The position numbers and the translations under genes were made by a program. A model generated the notes under the pieces. The model was given only the letters and a program-made list of their open reading frames with translations, made no database searches and was not told the DNA's origin. From the NCBI RefSeq assembly GCF_902459765.1, contig NZ_CABPSP010000001.1:124001-188000 (forward strand): DNA of 64,000 bases, in the 5' to 3' direction. The stretch's first letter is position 1, and the number at the start of each line of letters is the position of its first letter. The stretch is from Pandoraea anapnoica (GTDB lineage: Bacteria > Pseudomonadota > Gammaproteobacteria > Burkholderiales > Burkholderiaceae). Positions 52,024 to 61,347 of this stretch are shown piece after piece.

Positions 52024-52461
52024 TCAGATGGGCAGGCCGAGCTTGGCCGCTTTCTCGCGCAATTTGCCGTGAAAGCGCTCCTGATCGACGATCACGCGCT
52101 CATGCGTGCCCGAACTGATCTTGTCGAGACCGTCCCAGGCCGCGACTTCGAAGCGCAGCGTGCGCCCGTCGACGTCGATCAGCTTGCCCCGGATGCGCAA
52201 CATGTCGCCTGCCGGTGTTGCCGCCAGATGCGTGAAGGAGACGAGCGTGCCGAGCGACTGCTCGCGCGGCCAGTCCAGATAGGGACGGATCGCCTGAAGA
52301 CACGCACATTCCAGAATGCCCGCGAGATAGCCCGTGGCCAGCACCGCAGGCATGTCGCGGCAGAGTTCGACATCGTCGTAGAGTTCGGGGACCACGGCCT
52401 TCTTCGGCACGCGATACGTCCACTCGAATGTCAGGCCCGGCACAAGTTCGGGGCTCGGCAT
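52024..52461 (-). CDS. Thioesterase-family protein (FlK-like hot dog)
   Basis: 145 residues. VPGLTFEWTYRVPKKAVVPELYDD and LATGYLAGILECACLQAIRPYLDWPREQSLGTLVSFTHLAATPAGDML resemble fluoroacetyl-CoA thioesterase FlK-type hot-dog proteins; GxxxE (Glu in GILECAC) and the T/H pair (FTHLA) match the catalytic positions. It probably hydrolyses a short acyl-CoA. AAGGAG precedes ATG 52461. Confidence 0.85.
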   Translation of the reverse strand: MPSPELVPGLTFEWTYRVPKKAVVPELYDDVELCRDMPAVLATGYLAGILECACLQAIRPYLDWPREQSLGTLVSFTHLAATPAGDMLRIRGKLIDVDGRTLRFEVAAWDGLDKISSGTHERVIVDQERFHGKLREKAAKLGLPI

Positions 52462-52511
52462 GGCAGGTCTCCTTGTTCTTGTGAGCGGTGACGGTGCGTC
52501 GACCGCTACGG

Positions 52512-53030
52512 TCAGCTTCGCAGCGCGACGTCGACGACCGGTGCGCCCGTCATCGCCACCAACTGCTGCGGCGTGAGGTTAAACACCGCGTGCGGGTGGC
52601 CAGCGGCGGCCCACAGGCTCGCGAGCTTCAGCAGGTCTTCGTCGATCAGCGTGACGGGCGAGACGACATGCCCGATAGGGCTCACGCCGCCAATCGAGTA
52701 ACCGGTCTTCTCCTTGACGAAGCGTGCGTCGGCGCGGGCGAGTTCGCCCACTTGCGCGGCAACCTTCTTCTCGTCCACGCGGTTGATGCCGCTGGCAATG
52801 ACGAGCACCGGGGTGTCGTCGGCCGCGCGACGGAAGATGATCGACTTGGCGATCTGTGCGACTTCGCAGCCGAGGCCTGCGGCCGCTTCTGCCGACGTCT
52901 TGCCGGTGGCGGGCAGCAGCACGATCGGCTGGTCGTGGCCCATGCCCGCGAGCAGCCGCGCGACGTGGCGCGCACCTTCGGGCAGTTGATGTTCGTCGGC
53001 GGATTCAGGGATCTGTGGCGTGTCGCTCAT
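52512..53030 (-). CDS. YbaK/EbsC-family aminoacyl-tRNA deacylase-like protein
   Basis: 172 residues. The fold is recognised by AAAGLGCEVAQIAKSIIFR (K in the editing pocket) and VDEKKVAAQVG, then GYSIGGVSPIGHVVSPVTLIDEDLL, matching the YbaK/ProX group that deacylates mischarged tRNA. It lies in the acyl-CoA operon 50 bp after the preceding gene, with no obvious functional link. Confidence 0.9.
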   Translation of the reverse strand: MSDTPQIPESADEHQLPEGARHVARLLAGMGHDQPIVLLPATGKTSAEAAAGLGCEVAQIAKSIIFRRAADDTPVLVIASGINRVDEKKVAAQVGELARADARFVKEKTGYSIGGVSPIGHVVSPVTLIDEDLLKLASLWAAAGHPHAVFNLTPQQLVAMTGAPVVDVALRS

Positions 53031-53072
53031 GGTCGGGGCGGTCGGGGCCGTGGGGGGCTTCAGGGGGCAGCG

Positions 53073-54008
53073 TTAATTAGTCGAGGCAGCGGCGTCTTTC
53101 AGTTTCGCGAGCATGGCGCGGCCCACGCGCGAGGCGTTCGGGCGGCCGATGGCTTGCGAAATGAAGTCGCCCGTATGCACGACTGCTTCGAGATCGATGC
53201 CCGTCTCGATGTCCAGTCCTTGCAGCAAATACAGCACGTCTTCCGTCGCGACGTTGCCGGTCGCGCCCTTGGCGTACGGACAGCCACCGAGACCGGCGAC
53301 GGACGAATGGAAGATCGAGATGCCCGAGAGCAGCGCGGCGTAGATGTTCGCCGTGGCCTGACCGTAAGTGTCGTGGAAGTGACCCGACAGACGCTCAATG
53401 GGGAACACCTTCGCGCAGGCGTCCATGACTTCGCGCGTGCGGGTAGGCGTGCCGACGCCGATGGTGTCGGCAATGTCGATCTCGTCGCAACCGAGCGCCG
53501 CGAGTCGCTTGACGACGTCGACCACGCTCGCGACCGGCACTTCACCCTGATACGGGCAGCCGAGTGCGCACGAGATGCTGCCGCGCAGACGCAGCCCCGC
53601 GTCTTTGGCCGCGCGAGCGACCGGCTCGAATCGCGCGATGCTTTCTTCGATGGAGCAGTTGATGTTGCGTTGCGAGAAGGCTTCGCTCGCGGCGGCGAAG
53701 ATCACCACTTCGTTCGCCTTCGCGGCGACAGCGCCTTCGAAGCCGCGCATGTTCGGTGTGAGCACCGAATAGATCGTGCCCGGGCGACGCGTGATGCCCG
53801 CCATGACTTCGGCCCCGTCGGCCATCTGCGGCACCCATTTCGGCGAGACGAACGACGTCGCCTCGATGTTGGCGAAGCCCGCGGCTGAGAGACGGTCGAT
53901 CAGCGCGATCTTGATGTCCGTGGCGACGGGCTGCTTTTCGTTTTGCAGGCCGTCGCGCGGGCCGACTTCAACCACTTTCACACGTTGCGGCAGATGAGAT
54001 GCGGACAT
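53073..54008 (-). CDS. mvaB: Hydroxymethylglutaryl-CoA lyase
   Basis: 311 residues. Cleaves HMG-CoA to acetoacetate and acetyl-CoA, the last step of leucine degradation. Motifs: VGPRDGLQNE (metal ligand Asp), the substrate lid, GHFHDTYG (His ligands), and the lyase signature SVAGLGGCPYAKGATGN with catalytic Cys. The length is right for bacterial MvaB. GAGGAG lies upstream of ATG 54008. It follows ghrA by 92 bp, and the LiuR-like site upstream of ghrA fits leucine-catabolic control. Confidence 0.95.
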   Translation of the reverse strand: MSASHLPQRVKVVEVGPRDGLQNEKQPVATDIKIALIDRLSAAGFANIEATSFVSPKWVPQMADGAEVMAGITRRPGTIYSVLTPNMRGFEGAVAAKANEVVIFAAASEAFSQRNINCSIEESIARFEPVARAAKDAGLRLRGSISCALGCPYQGEVPVASVVDVVKRLAALGCDEIDIADTIGVGTPTRTREVMDACAKVFPIERLSGHFHDTYGQATANIYAALLSGISIFHSSVAGLGGCPYAKGATGNVATEDVLYLLQGLDIETGIDLEAVVHTGDFISQAIGRPNASRVGRAMLAKLKDAAASTN

Positions 54009-54100
54009 GGGGATCGGTCTCCTCTAATTCGTCTGGTGGGGATCGGCCGCGACGCGCCGGGCGGCGGCTCAGTCGTTTGTTGGTTCGCTTGTTCGTTTGC

Positions 54101-55045
54101 TCAATAGCCGCGCGTCAGGTCGACGATGCCGGTAATGGCTTCGCCGCGTGACATCGCGGCAATCTTTCCTGCGATCTGCGCGACGGTCTCGTCACGTAGC
54201 GTCAGCGCCGAGATGTGCGGCGTGACGGTGACCTTCGGGGCGCGCCAGAACGGATGTTCGGCTGGCAACGGCTCGGTGCGGAAGACGTCGAGCGTAGCAC
54301 CGGCGATCTGGCCGCTGTCGAGGGCGGCCAGCAGGTCGTCGTCGACCAGATGCGCGCCGCGCGCCACGTTGATCAGGTAGGCACCCTGCGCGAGTTTCGC
54401 GAACAGGTCGGCGTTCAGCACATCCACCGTTTGCGGCGTGAGCGGCAGCAGGTTGACAAGAATGCGTGCGCCCGACACGCAGGCGTCGAAGCCTGCATCG
54501 CCGTGATAGAGGGTGATGCCCGTGTCGTCGTGACGTTCGCTGCGGCTCCACGCGCGCACGGGAAACCCGAACGTCTTCAGCGCTTTGGCCACGTGTGCGC
54601 CGAGGGTGCCGTAACCCAATACCGCGACGGGGAAGTCGGCGAGTCGGTTCGGTTTCTGGAATTTCCACTGGCCCTCGGTTTGCTGCGTCTGGAAGTCGTC
54701 GAGGCGGCGGAAGTATCGCAATGCGGCGGCGCTGACGTATTGCGCCATCTGGTCGGCCATGCCCGCATCTTCGAGGCGCACGAGCGGAACGCCCGGCGGC
54801 AGACGGTGCGCACTCTCGCCGCGCGCACCGAGCACGCCGTCGACGCCCGCCCCCATGTTGAAGATCGCTTTCAGACGCTCACGGGCTTGCAGGACTTCGG
54901 CGTTCGGCTTCCACAAGACGATGTAGTCGGCGGGGGCAGTGTCGCCCGGCTGCCAGCCGCGGATGTTGGCCTGCGGCAGATGCTCGGCGAGGCCGGTTTC
55001 ATAGGCGGCGGTCTTGCCGTCCGGAGAGAAGATCAGGATGTCCAT
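54101..55045 (-). CDS. ghrA: Glyoxylate/hydroxypyruvate reductase A
   Basis: 314 residues of the D-2-hydroxyacid dehydrogenase family. NAD(P)-binding LGYGTLGAHVAKALKTFGFPVRAWSRSER; catalytic Arg in INVARGAHLVD, Glu in VFRTEPLPAEHPFW, His in TPHISALTL. The opening MDILIFSPDGKTAAYETGLAEHLP matches GhrA rather than GhrB. Reduces glyoxylate and hydroxypyruvate with NADPH. First gene of the seven-gene operon. Confidence 0.93.
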   Translation of the reverse strand: MDILIFSPDGKTAAYETGLAEHLPQANIRGWQPGDTAPADYIVLWKPNAEVLQARERLKAIFNMGAGVDGVLGARGESAHRLPPGVPLVRLEDAGMADQMAQYVSAAALRYFRRLDDFQTQQTEGQWKFQKPNRLADFPVAVLGYGTLGAHVAKALKTFGFPVRAWSRSERHDDTGITLYHGDAGFDACVSGARILVNLLPLTPQTVDVLNADLFAKLAQGAYLINVARGAHLVDDDLLAALDSGQIAGATLDVFRTEPLPAEHPFWRAPKVTVTPHISALTLRDETVAQIAGKIAAMSRGEAITGIVDLTRGY

Positions 55046-55102
55046 GAGGTGCGCGGCAGGCGTGGGTGGACGCGTGCCGTCGCAACAGCTGCGTTCACTC
55101 GA

Positions 55103-55118
55103 TTTACGTTAACGTCAA
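55103..55118 (-). promoter_or_regulatory. LiuR-like operator TTGACGTTAACGTAAA
   Basis: On the minus strand TTGACGTTAACGTAAA, 58 bp upstream of ghrA; ACGTTAACGT is a perfect 10-bp palindrome and 14 of 16 bases are symmetric. It resembles the MerR-family LiuR motif (TTxACGTwwACGTxAA) that I recall for branched-chain catabolism genes; mvaB in the operon supports this. Confidence 0.5.
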
Positions 55119-55172
55119 GTGTAACGCAGCTTCGGCTCGCCCATGTATTGGGGCGAGGCCTGAGCCGGAGGC

Positions 55173-55724
55173 TCAGTTGCGGGCGGCCGCGCGCAGGGTT
55201 TCGAGCTTCACCGCGAAATTGTGGCTGTCGTCTGCGACCCAGACTTCGCCGTCCTGAATCGTGCATTGCAGGCGCATCGTGCGCGAGGCCAGCGCCGTCA
55301 GGGCTTCGGCGGATTCGTCGTCGAGCATCCGCACGGTGAGGTTCGACAGCCGGTTGACCTCCTTCTCGGTAGTTTGCCACCACACGGCGGCGGGCTTGCC
55401 GCCGTAGGCAATCACGTCAACGTGCTCGGCACGGCCTGCTGCTTTGACCAGACGACGGGCGTCCGGCTGGCCGACATCGATCCAGCGAACGATATCGCCA
55501 CCGAAATCGTGCTCCCACAGGTCTGGCTCGTCGGCCGTTGAAATGCCCTTGCCGAACGAGAGACGTTCGCCCGCATACAACATGAACGCGAGCACGCGCA
55601 CCATCATGCGCTCGTCGGTTTCCGACGGATGACGGGCAATCGTGAGGTTGTGGGATGCGTAGTAGTGACGGTCGAGGTCGGTGATTTGCACCTCGGCCTT
55701 ATAGATAGTGGCTTTGAGCGCCAT
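55173..55724 (-). CDS. yaeQ: YaeQ family protein
   Basis: 183 residues. The sequence MALKATIYKAEVQITDLDRHYYASHNLTIARHPSETDERMMVRVLAFMLYA matches YaeQ, a PD-(D/E)XK-related fold of unknown activity linked to RfaH suppression in E. coli. The active-site-like D/E-x-K region is in the DLWEHDFGGDIVRWIDVGQPDARRLVKAAGRAEHVDVIAYG stretch. ATG 55724 was chosen over the longer frame reaching 55991, which would overlap the divergent gene. Confidence 0.93.
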   Translation of the reverse strand: MALKATIYKAEVQITDLDRHYYASHNLTIARHPSETDERMMVRVLAFMLYAGERLSFGKGISTADEPDLWEHDFGGDIVRWIDVGQPDARRLVKAAGRAEHVDVIAYGGKPAAVWWQTTEKEVNRLSNLTVRMLDDESAEALTALASRTMRLQCTIQDGEVWVADDSHNFAVKLETLRAAARN

Positions 55725-55970
55725 GCCGGGAAACCGCAGGATTGAAGAAAGTCGCAAGCATACACCAGGCGGTGCGGCGCGCTGTGTCAGGCGCGAGAGG
55801 GCCTTCGCGGGGCCGTTGAACGTAGCCAGGGCGCGTTTCGTCGCGTTTGGGCGCGTCGCCATCGAGGTCCGGTGGCACGCCTCCGACCGGCCCCTTAGCC
55901 CGTGGCGCGCCGCAGCAAAGGGGCCGCAAGCTCGGTATACTGGCGCCTTCGTCTTACCTGATGTATCGCC

Positions 55971-56807
55971 ATGCCGGTTCCTGCACCGCAAACGATCGAC
56001 GTCAACGGCTACCCGATGGCCTACGTCGAAACTCCCGCCCCCGCCGATGCTGTCGGCGCGCCGCTAGTGCTGGTTCACGGATCGCTCTGCGACTACCGAT
56101 ACTTCAAGCCGAACATGGCCCCGCTGGGGCAACGTCGGCGCGTCATCTCGGTCAGCCTGCGTCACTATTTCCCGGAAGCCTGGAATGGCCACGACGGTGA
56201 GTTCTCCGGTGAGCAACACGCCGAGGACCTTGCGGCCTTTATTACGGCGCTCGGTGTCGGCCCCGTTCATGTGCTGGGCCATTCGCGCGGCGGCTATGTC
56301 GCGCTGCGCACCGCGTTGCTCGCACCCGACACCGTCCGCTCGCTGATCCTCGCCGACCCGGGCGTGGAAATCAGCGGCGGCCCGGTGCAGATTCCGCTCG
56401 ACAGCGAGCGCGGCAATTTCCGTGAAGCGGCATTGAAAGCCATCGAAGCGGGCGATATCGACGGCGGTCTCGCACTGTTTATCGATACGGTGAGCGGTCC
56501 GGACACGTGGCGTCGCATGGTGCCGTGGTTCAAACAGATGGTGCGCGACAATGCGCGCACGCTGATCGGACAAGTCGCCGAGCCGCGCACGCCGTTGCCG
56601 ATCGATGCCCTCGGCGCACTCCACGCGCCGGTGCTGCTGATGGGCGGTGCCGAGAGTCCCGCGCCGTATCCGGACGTGCTCAACGCGCTGGCGTACGCGA
56701 TGCCCGAAGCCCGTCGCATGGTGATTCAAGATGCGTCGCACGGCATGAACCTCGCCAATCCGATCGCCTTTCACCGCGCGGTCGACGCCTTCCTCGGCAC
56801 CGACTGA
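55971..56807 (+). CDS. Alpha/beta hydrolase
   Basis: 278 residues. Oxyanion HGSLCDYR after VLVHG, nucleophile elbow GHSRGG (Ser about 107), ADPG before a cap region, and SHGMNLANP with the catalytic His; the Asp is likely in the PVLLMGGAESPAPY segment. No signal peptide, so cytoplasmic. Substrate unknown; the pattern is like haloalkane/ester hydrolases. The ATG 55971 has a weak site upstream. Confidence 0.88.
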   Translation: MPVPAPQTIDVNGYPMAYVETPAPADAVGAPLVLVHGSLCDYRYFKPNMAPLGQRRRVISVSLRHYFPEAWNGHDGEFSGEQHAEDLAAFITALGVGPVHVLGHSRGGYVALRTALLAPDTVRSLILADPGVEISGGPVQIPLDSERGNFREAALKAIEAGDIDGGLALFIDTVSGPDTWRRMVPWFKQMVRDNARTLIGQVAEPRTPLPIDALGALHAPVLLMGGAESPAPYPDVLNALAYAMPEARRMVIQDASHGMNLANPIAFHRAVDAFLGTD

Positions 56808-56904
56808 TCGCGCGAGCGCAGCGTCGGGTCCGGCGTCGTTCCCTGGCGCTGCCGCCCGCGCCTCGCCTGTCATGTGCGCTCGCTGCCGGGCGCGTCCTTC
56901 GATC

Positions 56905-57288
56905 TCATTCGTCACGCAACAAACCGTGGCCCAGCCGCAGGCTCAGAGTGCGGACCAGGTCGGCCATCCATGCCTGATCGCGATCGGACAACTTCTGCAT
57001 GGCACGATTGAGCGACGGATACGGATCGCAGGGGACCGACACGCTCGCGCCGATGTCCGCCGTCATGCCGTTCGACGCGTCGAACGCCAGCAACTCATGT
57101 GGGGGTAGCCCCAACGTGTCGGCGAGAATGCAGATGTTGCGCAGCGAGATATTGCGTTTGCCGCGCTCGACACCACTCAGATAGGAACGTGCGAGACCGC
57201 TCTCCAGCGCAAGCTTGTCCTGCGCCCAGTTGTACTTCTTGCGCAAACCGGCGAGATGTCTGCCGAATCGAAATAAATTGGTGTCCAT
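56905..57288 (-). CDS. XRE-family regulator 1
   Basis: 127 residues. A Cro/C1-type helix-turn-helix, residues 9-63: LRKKYNWAQDKLALESGLARSYLSGVERGKRNISLRNICILADTLGLPPHELL. A short C-terminal part of about 60 residues follows. AAGGAAAC precedes ATG 57288. It is a paralog of the gene at 57893, about 65 percent identical over the domain. No target or phage link is visible. Confidence 0.9.
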   Translation of the reverse strand: MDTNLFRFGRHLAGLRKKYNWAQDKLALESGLARSYLSGVERGKRNISLRNICILADTLGLPPHELLAFDASNGMTADIGASVSVPCDPYPSLNRAMQKLSDRDQAWMADLVRTLSLRLGHGLLRDE

Positions 57289-57892
57289 AAAAAAGTTTCC
57301 TTGTTCGGGACGAGAAGATTGGAACAAAAATCCGGCATCGGGGACGGTGCCTCGGGTGTCCATCGTTTGTGAGGCACGAACTACCGGGAGCGTCGCGCAG
57401 ATTTTTTGCGGACTTTCGGAGAAGGCACAACGAGTGCAGACGTCCCGACGGTGGTGGCGGCGCTATTTCGCGTACGGCCCACCGCAGCGACGCGCTGTGA
57501 GACGCGTTGCCGCCTCCCCGTCAACCAGCGCCGCGCAGTGTGACACTGGTCTGACCGGTAGAAGTAGAGCGGGGATTCTGAAAGGTTCCGCGTTGGGATG
57601 TCACTCGATGATGACGAGCTGAGCCGGATATTGTGTCCAGCCTCGTGGAATTGCAGTAGGCGTCGACGCGCTGTCGCTCCTGTCGTCGTTGACGCGCACG
57701 TCGCCACGTTCTCTCCGTTCGGTGACGACGCGGTCCGCGCAAGAGCGGCTATTTTTAATAGGTTAACAAGTTACTTTTACGAGACGAATCAGTGCGCGAC
57801 GCCCCCCGCGTGGCCGGGGGACTTTGCGCGATGTCCTAAGCACTAATGGCGTGGAGATGGCGCACGCTTTCGACCATCCCTCGCTTGCGCCC
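57289..57892. other. Interval between the two XRE genes
   Basis: No credible gene. It includes an AT-rich stretch at 57742-57775 with minus-strand promoter-like sequence, and a GC hairpin near 57800-57820 (about 6-7 bp) after the 244-aa gene. Frames of 60-140 codons here are arginine/serine-rich and without ribosome binding sites. The promoter for the 127-aa gene may be as far as 480 bp upstream. Confidence 0.45.
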
Positions 57893-58627
57893 TCACTCGT
57901 GCTCTTCCCTTCTGGCAGGCCAGCGCAGTGGGTTCTCTTGCGCCACGACGTTCGTGCCCGGCGCTGCGGCCGGGCCGGGCGATCGATCCATTTCGCCGTC
58001 CTGCCGACGGTCCGGATCGGCGATGCGGCGAGAGACTTCGCTCGCCTGCGCGTCAGCATGCGTCACGTTGGCTTCAGAAGATGCGTCCGAGATTGCGGGG
58101 TAGCGGGTTGGCGAGGCGGAGGAGGTCTGATGTCGGACGGGAGATCCGGCGTCCAGGTCCCCACTGCGGTCGGGCGTGTCGCCGTCGAATGCGTCCTCAT
58201 GCGCGCCGACGGACGCCGCGCCGTGGGAAGACTGTGCGTAGGCGCTCGTGGCTGACGGTGGGGCTGCATGACTCAGGCGTGAGCTGAGACTGCGAATGAT
58301 CTCCGCGAGCCAGACCTGATCGCGGTTCTCCAGCTTGCACAGTGACCGGCTGATCTGTGGCAGCGGGGTGCGCTCGGACGCCACCGCCGCGTCTTCTGCG
58401 TTGCCTGCCGCCTGAGCGAAACGCAGCATTTCGGACGTTGGCACGCCCAGCGTGTCTGCCAACACGCAAATGTTGACGAGGGCGACATTGCGTCTGCCCC
58501 GTTCGATACCGCTGACGTACGAGCGTGCCAGACCGCTCTCGAGGGCAAGCTTCTCCTGCGACCAGCCGCGCGCCTTACGCAAGCGGGCCAGATGGTCTCC
58601 GAACAGGGCGAGTGGATTGGTTTGCAT
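57893..58627 (-). CDS. XRE-family regulator 2 with long variable tail
   Basis: 244 residues from ATG 58627, GGAG eight bases before. Helix-turn-helix in residues 10-64: LRKARGWSQEKLALESGLARSYVSGIERGRRNVALVNICVLADTLGVPTSEML. Residues 66-115 match the C-terminal part of regulator 1 (LPQISRSLCKLENRDQVWLAEIIRSLSSRLSHA). Residues 116-244 are low-complexity and acidic/polar, likely disordered. Tandem duplication of regulator 1 with an added tail is the simplest view. Confidence 0.88.
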   Translation of the reverse strand: MQTNPLALFGDHLARLRKARGWSQEKLALESGLARSYVSGIERGRRNVALVNICVLADTLGVPTSEMLRFAQAAGNAEDAAVASERTPLPQISRSLCKLENRDQVWLAEIIRSLSSRLSHAAPPSATSAYAQSSHGAASVGAHEDAFDGDTPDRSGDLDAGSPVRHQTSSASPTRYPAISDASSEANVTHADAQASEVSRRIADPDRRQDGEMDRSPGPAAAPGTNVVAQENPLRWPARREEHE

Positions 58628-58755
58628 GGCGAACTCCGTTGACGAGTCACACAGCGTAATCAATCCCCCCGCGCCCTGCGACGTTATATCGCTCTCCTCC
58701 CCATGCGTGACGGGCGGGCCTCTATAAAGAGTCGGTGACGTTAATAGCGCAAAAT

Positions 58756-59679
58756 TTATCGGACGCTTCCCAATTCATCCGCCACAACGGGCATGGGTTC
58801 ACGCGCTTTGCGAATCGGCAGATGCCAGTTTTCGCCAAGCGCCACGCCCGCGAGAATCAGCGCGCCGCCCAGGAGGTGATAACCGGCGAGGTGCTCCCCG
58901 AGACCTAAGGCTGCGATCAGCGCTGTGAAGATCGGCACCAGATTGATGACGACGGTCGCGCGACGCGGGCCGATGCGCGCAACGCCGATCATCCAGATGA
59001 ACGGGGCGGCGATGGACACCGGGATCGTCGCGAAGGCCAGCTCCGGCAGGTTGTCCATCGAAACCCCAGCCTTTTCCGAGATCAGATAGAACGGCAGCAG
59101 CGCGACCACGGCAAACATGATTTGTGCATACAGCGACGGCAGTGGCGCGAGTGGCAGATGCCATTTGCGCAGCAATACGCAGTACACGGCGTACGCGAGC
59201 ATGGCGGCGACCATCATGGCGTCGCCCACACCGATGCCCTGATCGGCAAGATGCAGCAGCGAGCCGTGCCCGACGACCAACAGCACGCCACCGATCGACA
59301 GCAAACCGCCGGCCAGCGCCCCGGCCGTGAGGGCGTCGCCCAGCAGCATGACCGCCAGCGCGAGTGTCGTGAGAGGCAGCAGCGCCAGAATGATCCCCAT
59401 ATTGGTGGCACTCGTGTAATGCGCCGCCGAATAGGCGAGCCCCTGATAGATCGCCATGCCCAGCACGCCGAGGGTGGCGTACTGCGCCATATGCGGCACA
59501 AATTGACGCCGGGCGCGCCACAACGCGGGCAACGCCAACGGCGTCAGTAGCAACCCGGCGGCGAACCAGCGCAGGAAGGCGATTTCGGCAGGGAAGATGT
59601 GACCGACGGCGAGCTTGTTGACGATCACGTTGGCCGACCAGATAAGCACTGCGGTCAGCGGCAGAATGAAATTAGCCAT
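58756..59679 (-). CDS. EamA/DMT-family transporter
   Basis: 307 residues, about ten membrane segments in two EamA repeats. MANFILPLTAVLIWSANVIVNKLAVGHIFPAEIAFLRWFAAGLLLTPLAL is the typical first repeat start; segment 4-5 has QGLAYSAAHYTSATNMGIILALLPLTTLALAVMLLG and the second repeat closes NLVPIFTALIAALGLGEHLAGYHLLGG. Same superfamily as the gene at 10034 but a different subgroup. Substrate unknown. Confidence 0.9.
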   Translation of the reverse strand: MANFILPLTAVLIWSANVIVNKLAVGHIFPAEIAFLRWFAAGLLLTPLALPALWRARRQFVPHMAQYATLGVLGMAIYQGLAYSAAHYTSATNMGIILALLPLTTLALAVMLLGDALTAGALAGGLLSIGGVLLVVGHGSLLHLADQGIGVGDAMMVAAMLAYAVYCVLLRKWHLPLAPLPSLYAQIMFAVVALLPFYLISEKAGVSMDNLPELAFATIPVSIAAPFIWMIGVARIGPRRATVVINLVPIFTALIAALGLGEHLAGYHLLGGALILAGVALGENWHLPIRKAREPMPVVADELGSVR

Positions 59680-60053
59680 GATGTATGCGATGTACCGGTC
59701 TGACGGTGAAACTGTCGGAAAGTCCGACCGGCGGGTGACTTGCGAACTGAGGCAAATTGTCCGCCCTAACGGTGTCCGTCGCATAGCGAATTTCAGACAA
59801 ACGATAAGGTATTTCGGACGCGGCGTCCGGGGCCACATTGACAATCCTCAACGTCATGCGCTTCGGAGTCGCGCGCCGACGTTGCACGAAGGTAGAATGG
59901 CGCCTCCGGGCTCTCGCGGCGACCGTATGCCGATGTGTTCGCACACACGAAGCACAACGCCCGCCCCCACGGTGCGATGGCATCGTGCGTCCATTTCGTA
60001 GTCCGTCGTTCTTGATTCGTGGTCCGTGGTTCGTGAGGGTCGATCGGAGCAGC
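59680..60053. other. Divergent interval between the transporter and the GGDEF gene
   Basis: No gene. It carries the 5' regions of both genes; TTGACA occurs on the plus strand near 59836-59842 without a matching -10, and TAGAAT near 59893. The GGDEF reading frame stays open back to 59838, but the residues there are arginine-rich and unlike the domain. Confidence 0.45.
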
Positions 60054-61322
60054 ATGGTGTCAGTGAGTCAGCAAGACAGCAACGCGCGCGCCGACGGCTC
60101 GCCACAACGCCGAGGGACGCGGGCCGTCGCTTCGGCATCTTCCGCTGCCGGTATCGATCCCGCCGTCGCGGGCAAGGGCAAGCGTTTCGTACGGCGCATC
60201 TATCGCCTGCGGACCATCGGTCTGGGCATCGGATTCGTCTGCGTCGCAGGCGTCTTCTATCGACTCGATCCGCCCACGCCGCTGTGGCTGTGGGCGCTGG
60301 TGTTCTTCCACGGTTTCGTCTGGCCGCATCTGGCCTGCGTCCTTGCGCTGTCGCGCCCGGTCCCATACCGCGCCGAGCGCGCGAATCTGATGATCGATGC
60401 GGCATTCGGTGGTTTCTGGGTCGCCGCGATGCAGTTCAATCTGCTGCCGAGCGTCGTCGTCCTCGCGATGATGTCGATGGATAACATTGGCGCGGGCGGC
60501 GTACGCCTTTTCCTTCAGGGGCTGCTGGCCAATGTCGTTGGCGGACTGATCGGGATCGCCTTGCTTGGATTCGTCTGGGCACCCGCGTCCGATACCTTCA
60601 ACGTCATCACGAGTTTGCCGATGGTGATTCTGTATCCTGTCGCGCTCGGCAAGGTGACGTATGACCTCGCGCAGAAGTTGTCGCAGCGCTCGCGGGAAAT
60701 GGAGTATCTGTCGCGACACGATGGCCTGACGGGCCTGCTCAATCGACGCGCGTGGGAGCAGAGGCTGGCCGACATTCACGAGCATTGCGCACACACGGGG
60801 CAACCGGCGTGTCTGGTGCTGATGGATCTGGATCACTTCAAGCGCATCAACGACACGCTTGGTCACGCCGCTGGTGACTCGGCGCTACGGCGCTTTGCCG
60901 GACTACTGCGTCAACGTCTGCGGGAGATCGACGCGGTCGGGCGGTATGGCGGGGAAGAGTTCGGTGCCGTGCTGGTGAACACCGGCGAAGTCGCGGGACG
61001 CGATCTGATGCATCGGCTGCTCGCCGATTTGCGCGCCCGCGTGGCGCAGGCAGAAGCGCAAATGCGGCAAGACGAAGCGCTGCGAGTGTCGCTCACGGAT
61101 TGCACGGTGAGTATCGGGCTGGTGCCGTTTTCGAGCGCTTTCGATACCCCGCAGGCGTGGCTTCAGCAAGCCGATCGCGCGTTGTATCGGGCCAAACGTC
61201 AGGGGCGCGACGGTATGGTGGTGCTTGACGCCGGTGCCTTCGGCATGTCTGGCGCAGGGGCTGCGCCGGATCGCGAAGATGCTCCCGGCGGTACACGCGC
61301 CCAAGATACCAAAGGCGCCTAG
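60054..61322 (+). CDS. MASE2-GGDEF diguanylate cyclase
   Basis: 422 residues. ATG 60054 has GGAG five bases upstream. Residues 30-185 form a MASE2-type membrane sensor (about five segments, with LRTIGLGIGFVCVAGVFYRLDPPTP and NLMIDAAFGGFWVAAMQFNLLPS). The GGDEF domain follows, from HDGLTGLLNRRAWEQRL to SIGLVP, with the active site GGEEF and the inhibitory I-site REID five residues upstream. It makes c-di-GMP from GTP and is product-inhibited, as in AdrA/DgcC. The signal is unknown. Ends 25 bp before the next convergent gene. Confidence 0.95.
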   Translation: MVSVSQQDSNARADGSPQRRGTRAVASASSAAGIDPAVAGKGKRFVRRIYRLRTIGLGIGFVCVAGVFYRLDPPTPLWLWALVFFHGFVWPHLACVLALSRPVPYRAERANLMIDAAFGGFWVAAMQFNLLPSVVVLAMMSMDNIGAGGVRLFLQGLLANVVGGLIGIALLGFVWAPASDTFNVITSLPMVILYPVALGKVTYDLAQKLSQRSREMEYLSRHDGLTGLLNRRAWEQRLADIHEHCAHTGQPACLVLMDLDHFKRINDTLGHAAGDSALRRFAGLLRQRLREIDAVGRYGGEEFGAVLVNTGEVAGRDLMHRLLADLRARVAQAEAQMRQDEALRVSLTDCTVSIGLVPFSSAFDTPQAWLQQADRALYRAKRQGRDGMVVLDAGAFGMSGAGAAPDREDAPGGTRAQDTKGA

Positions 61323-61347
61323 CCCTTAGCGACTCGGGCTCGGCGAC

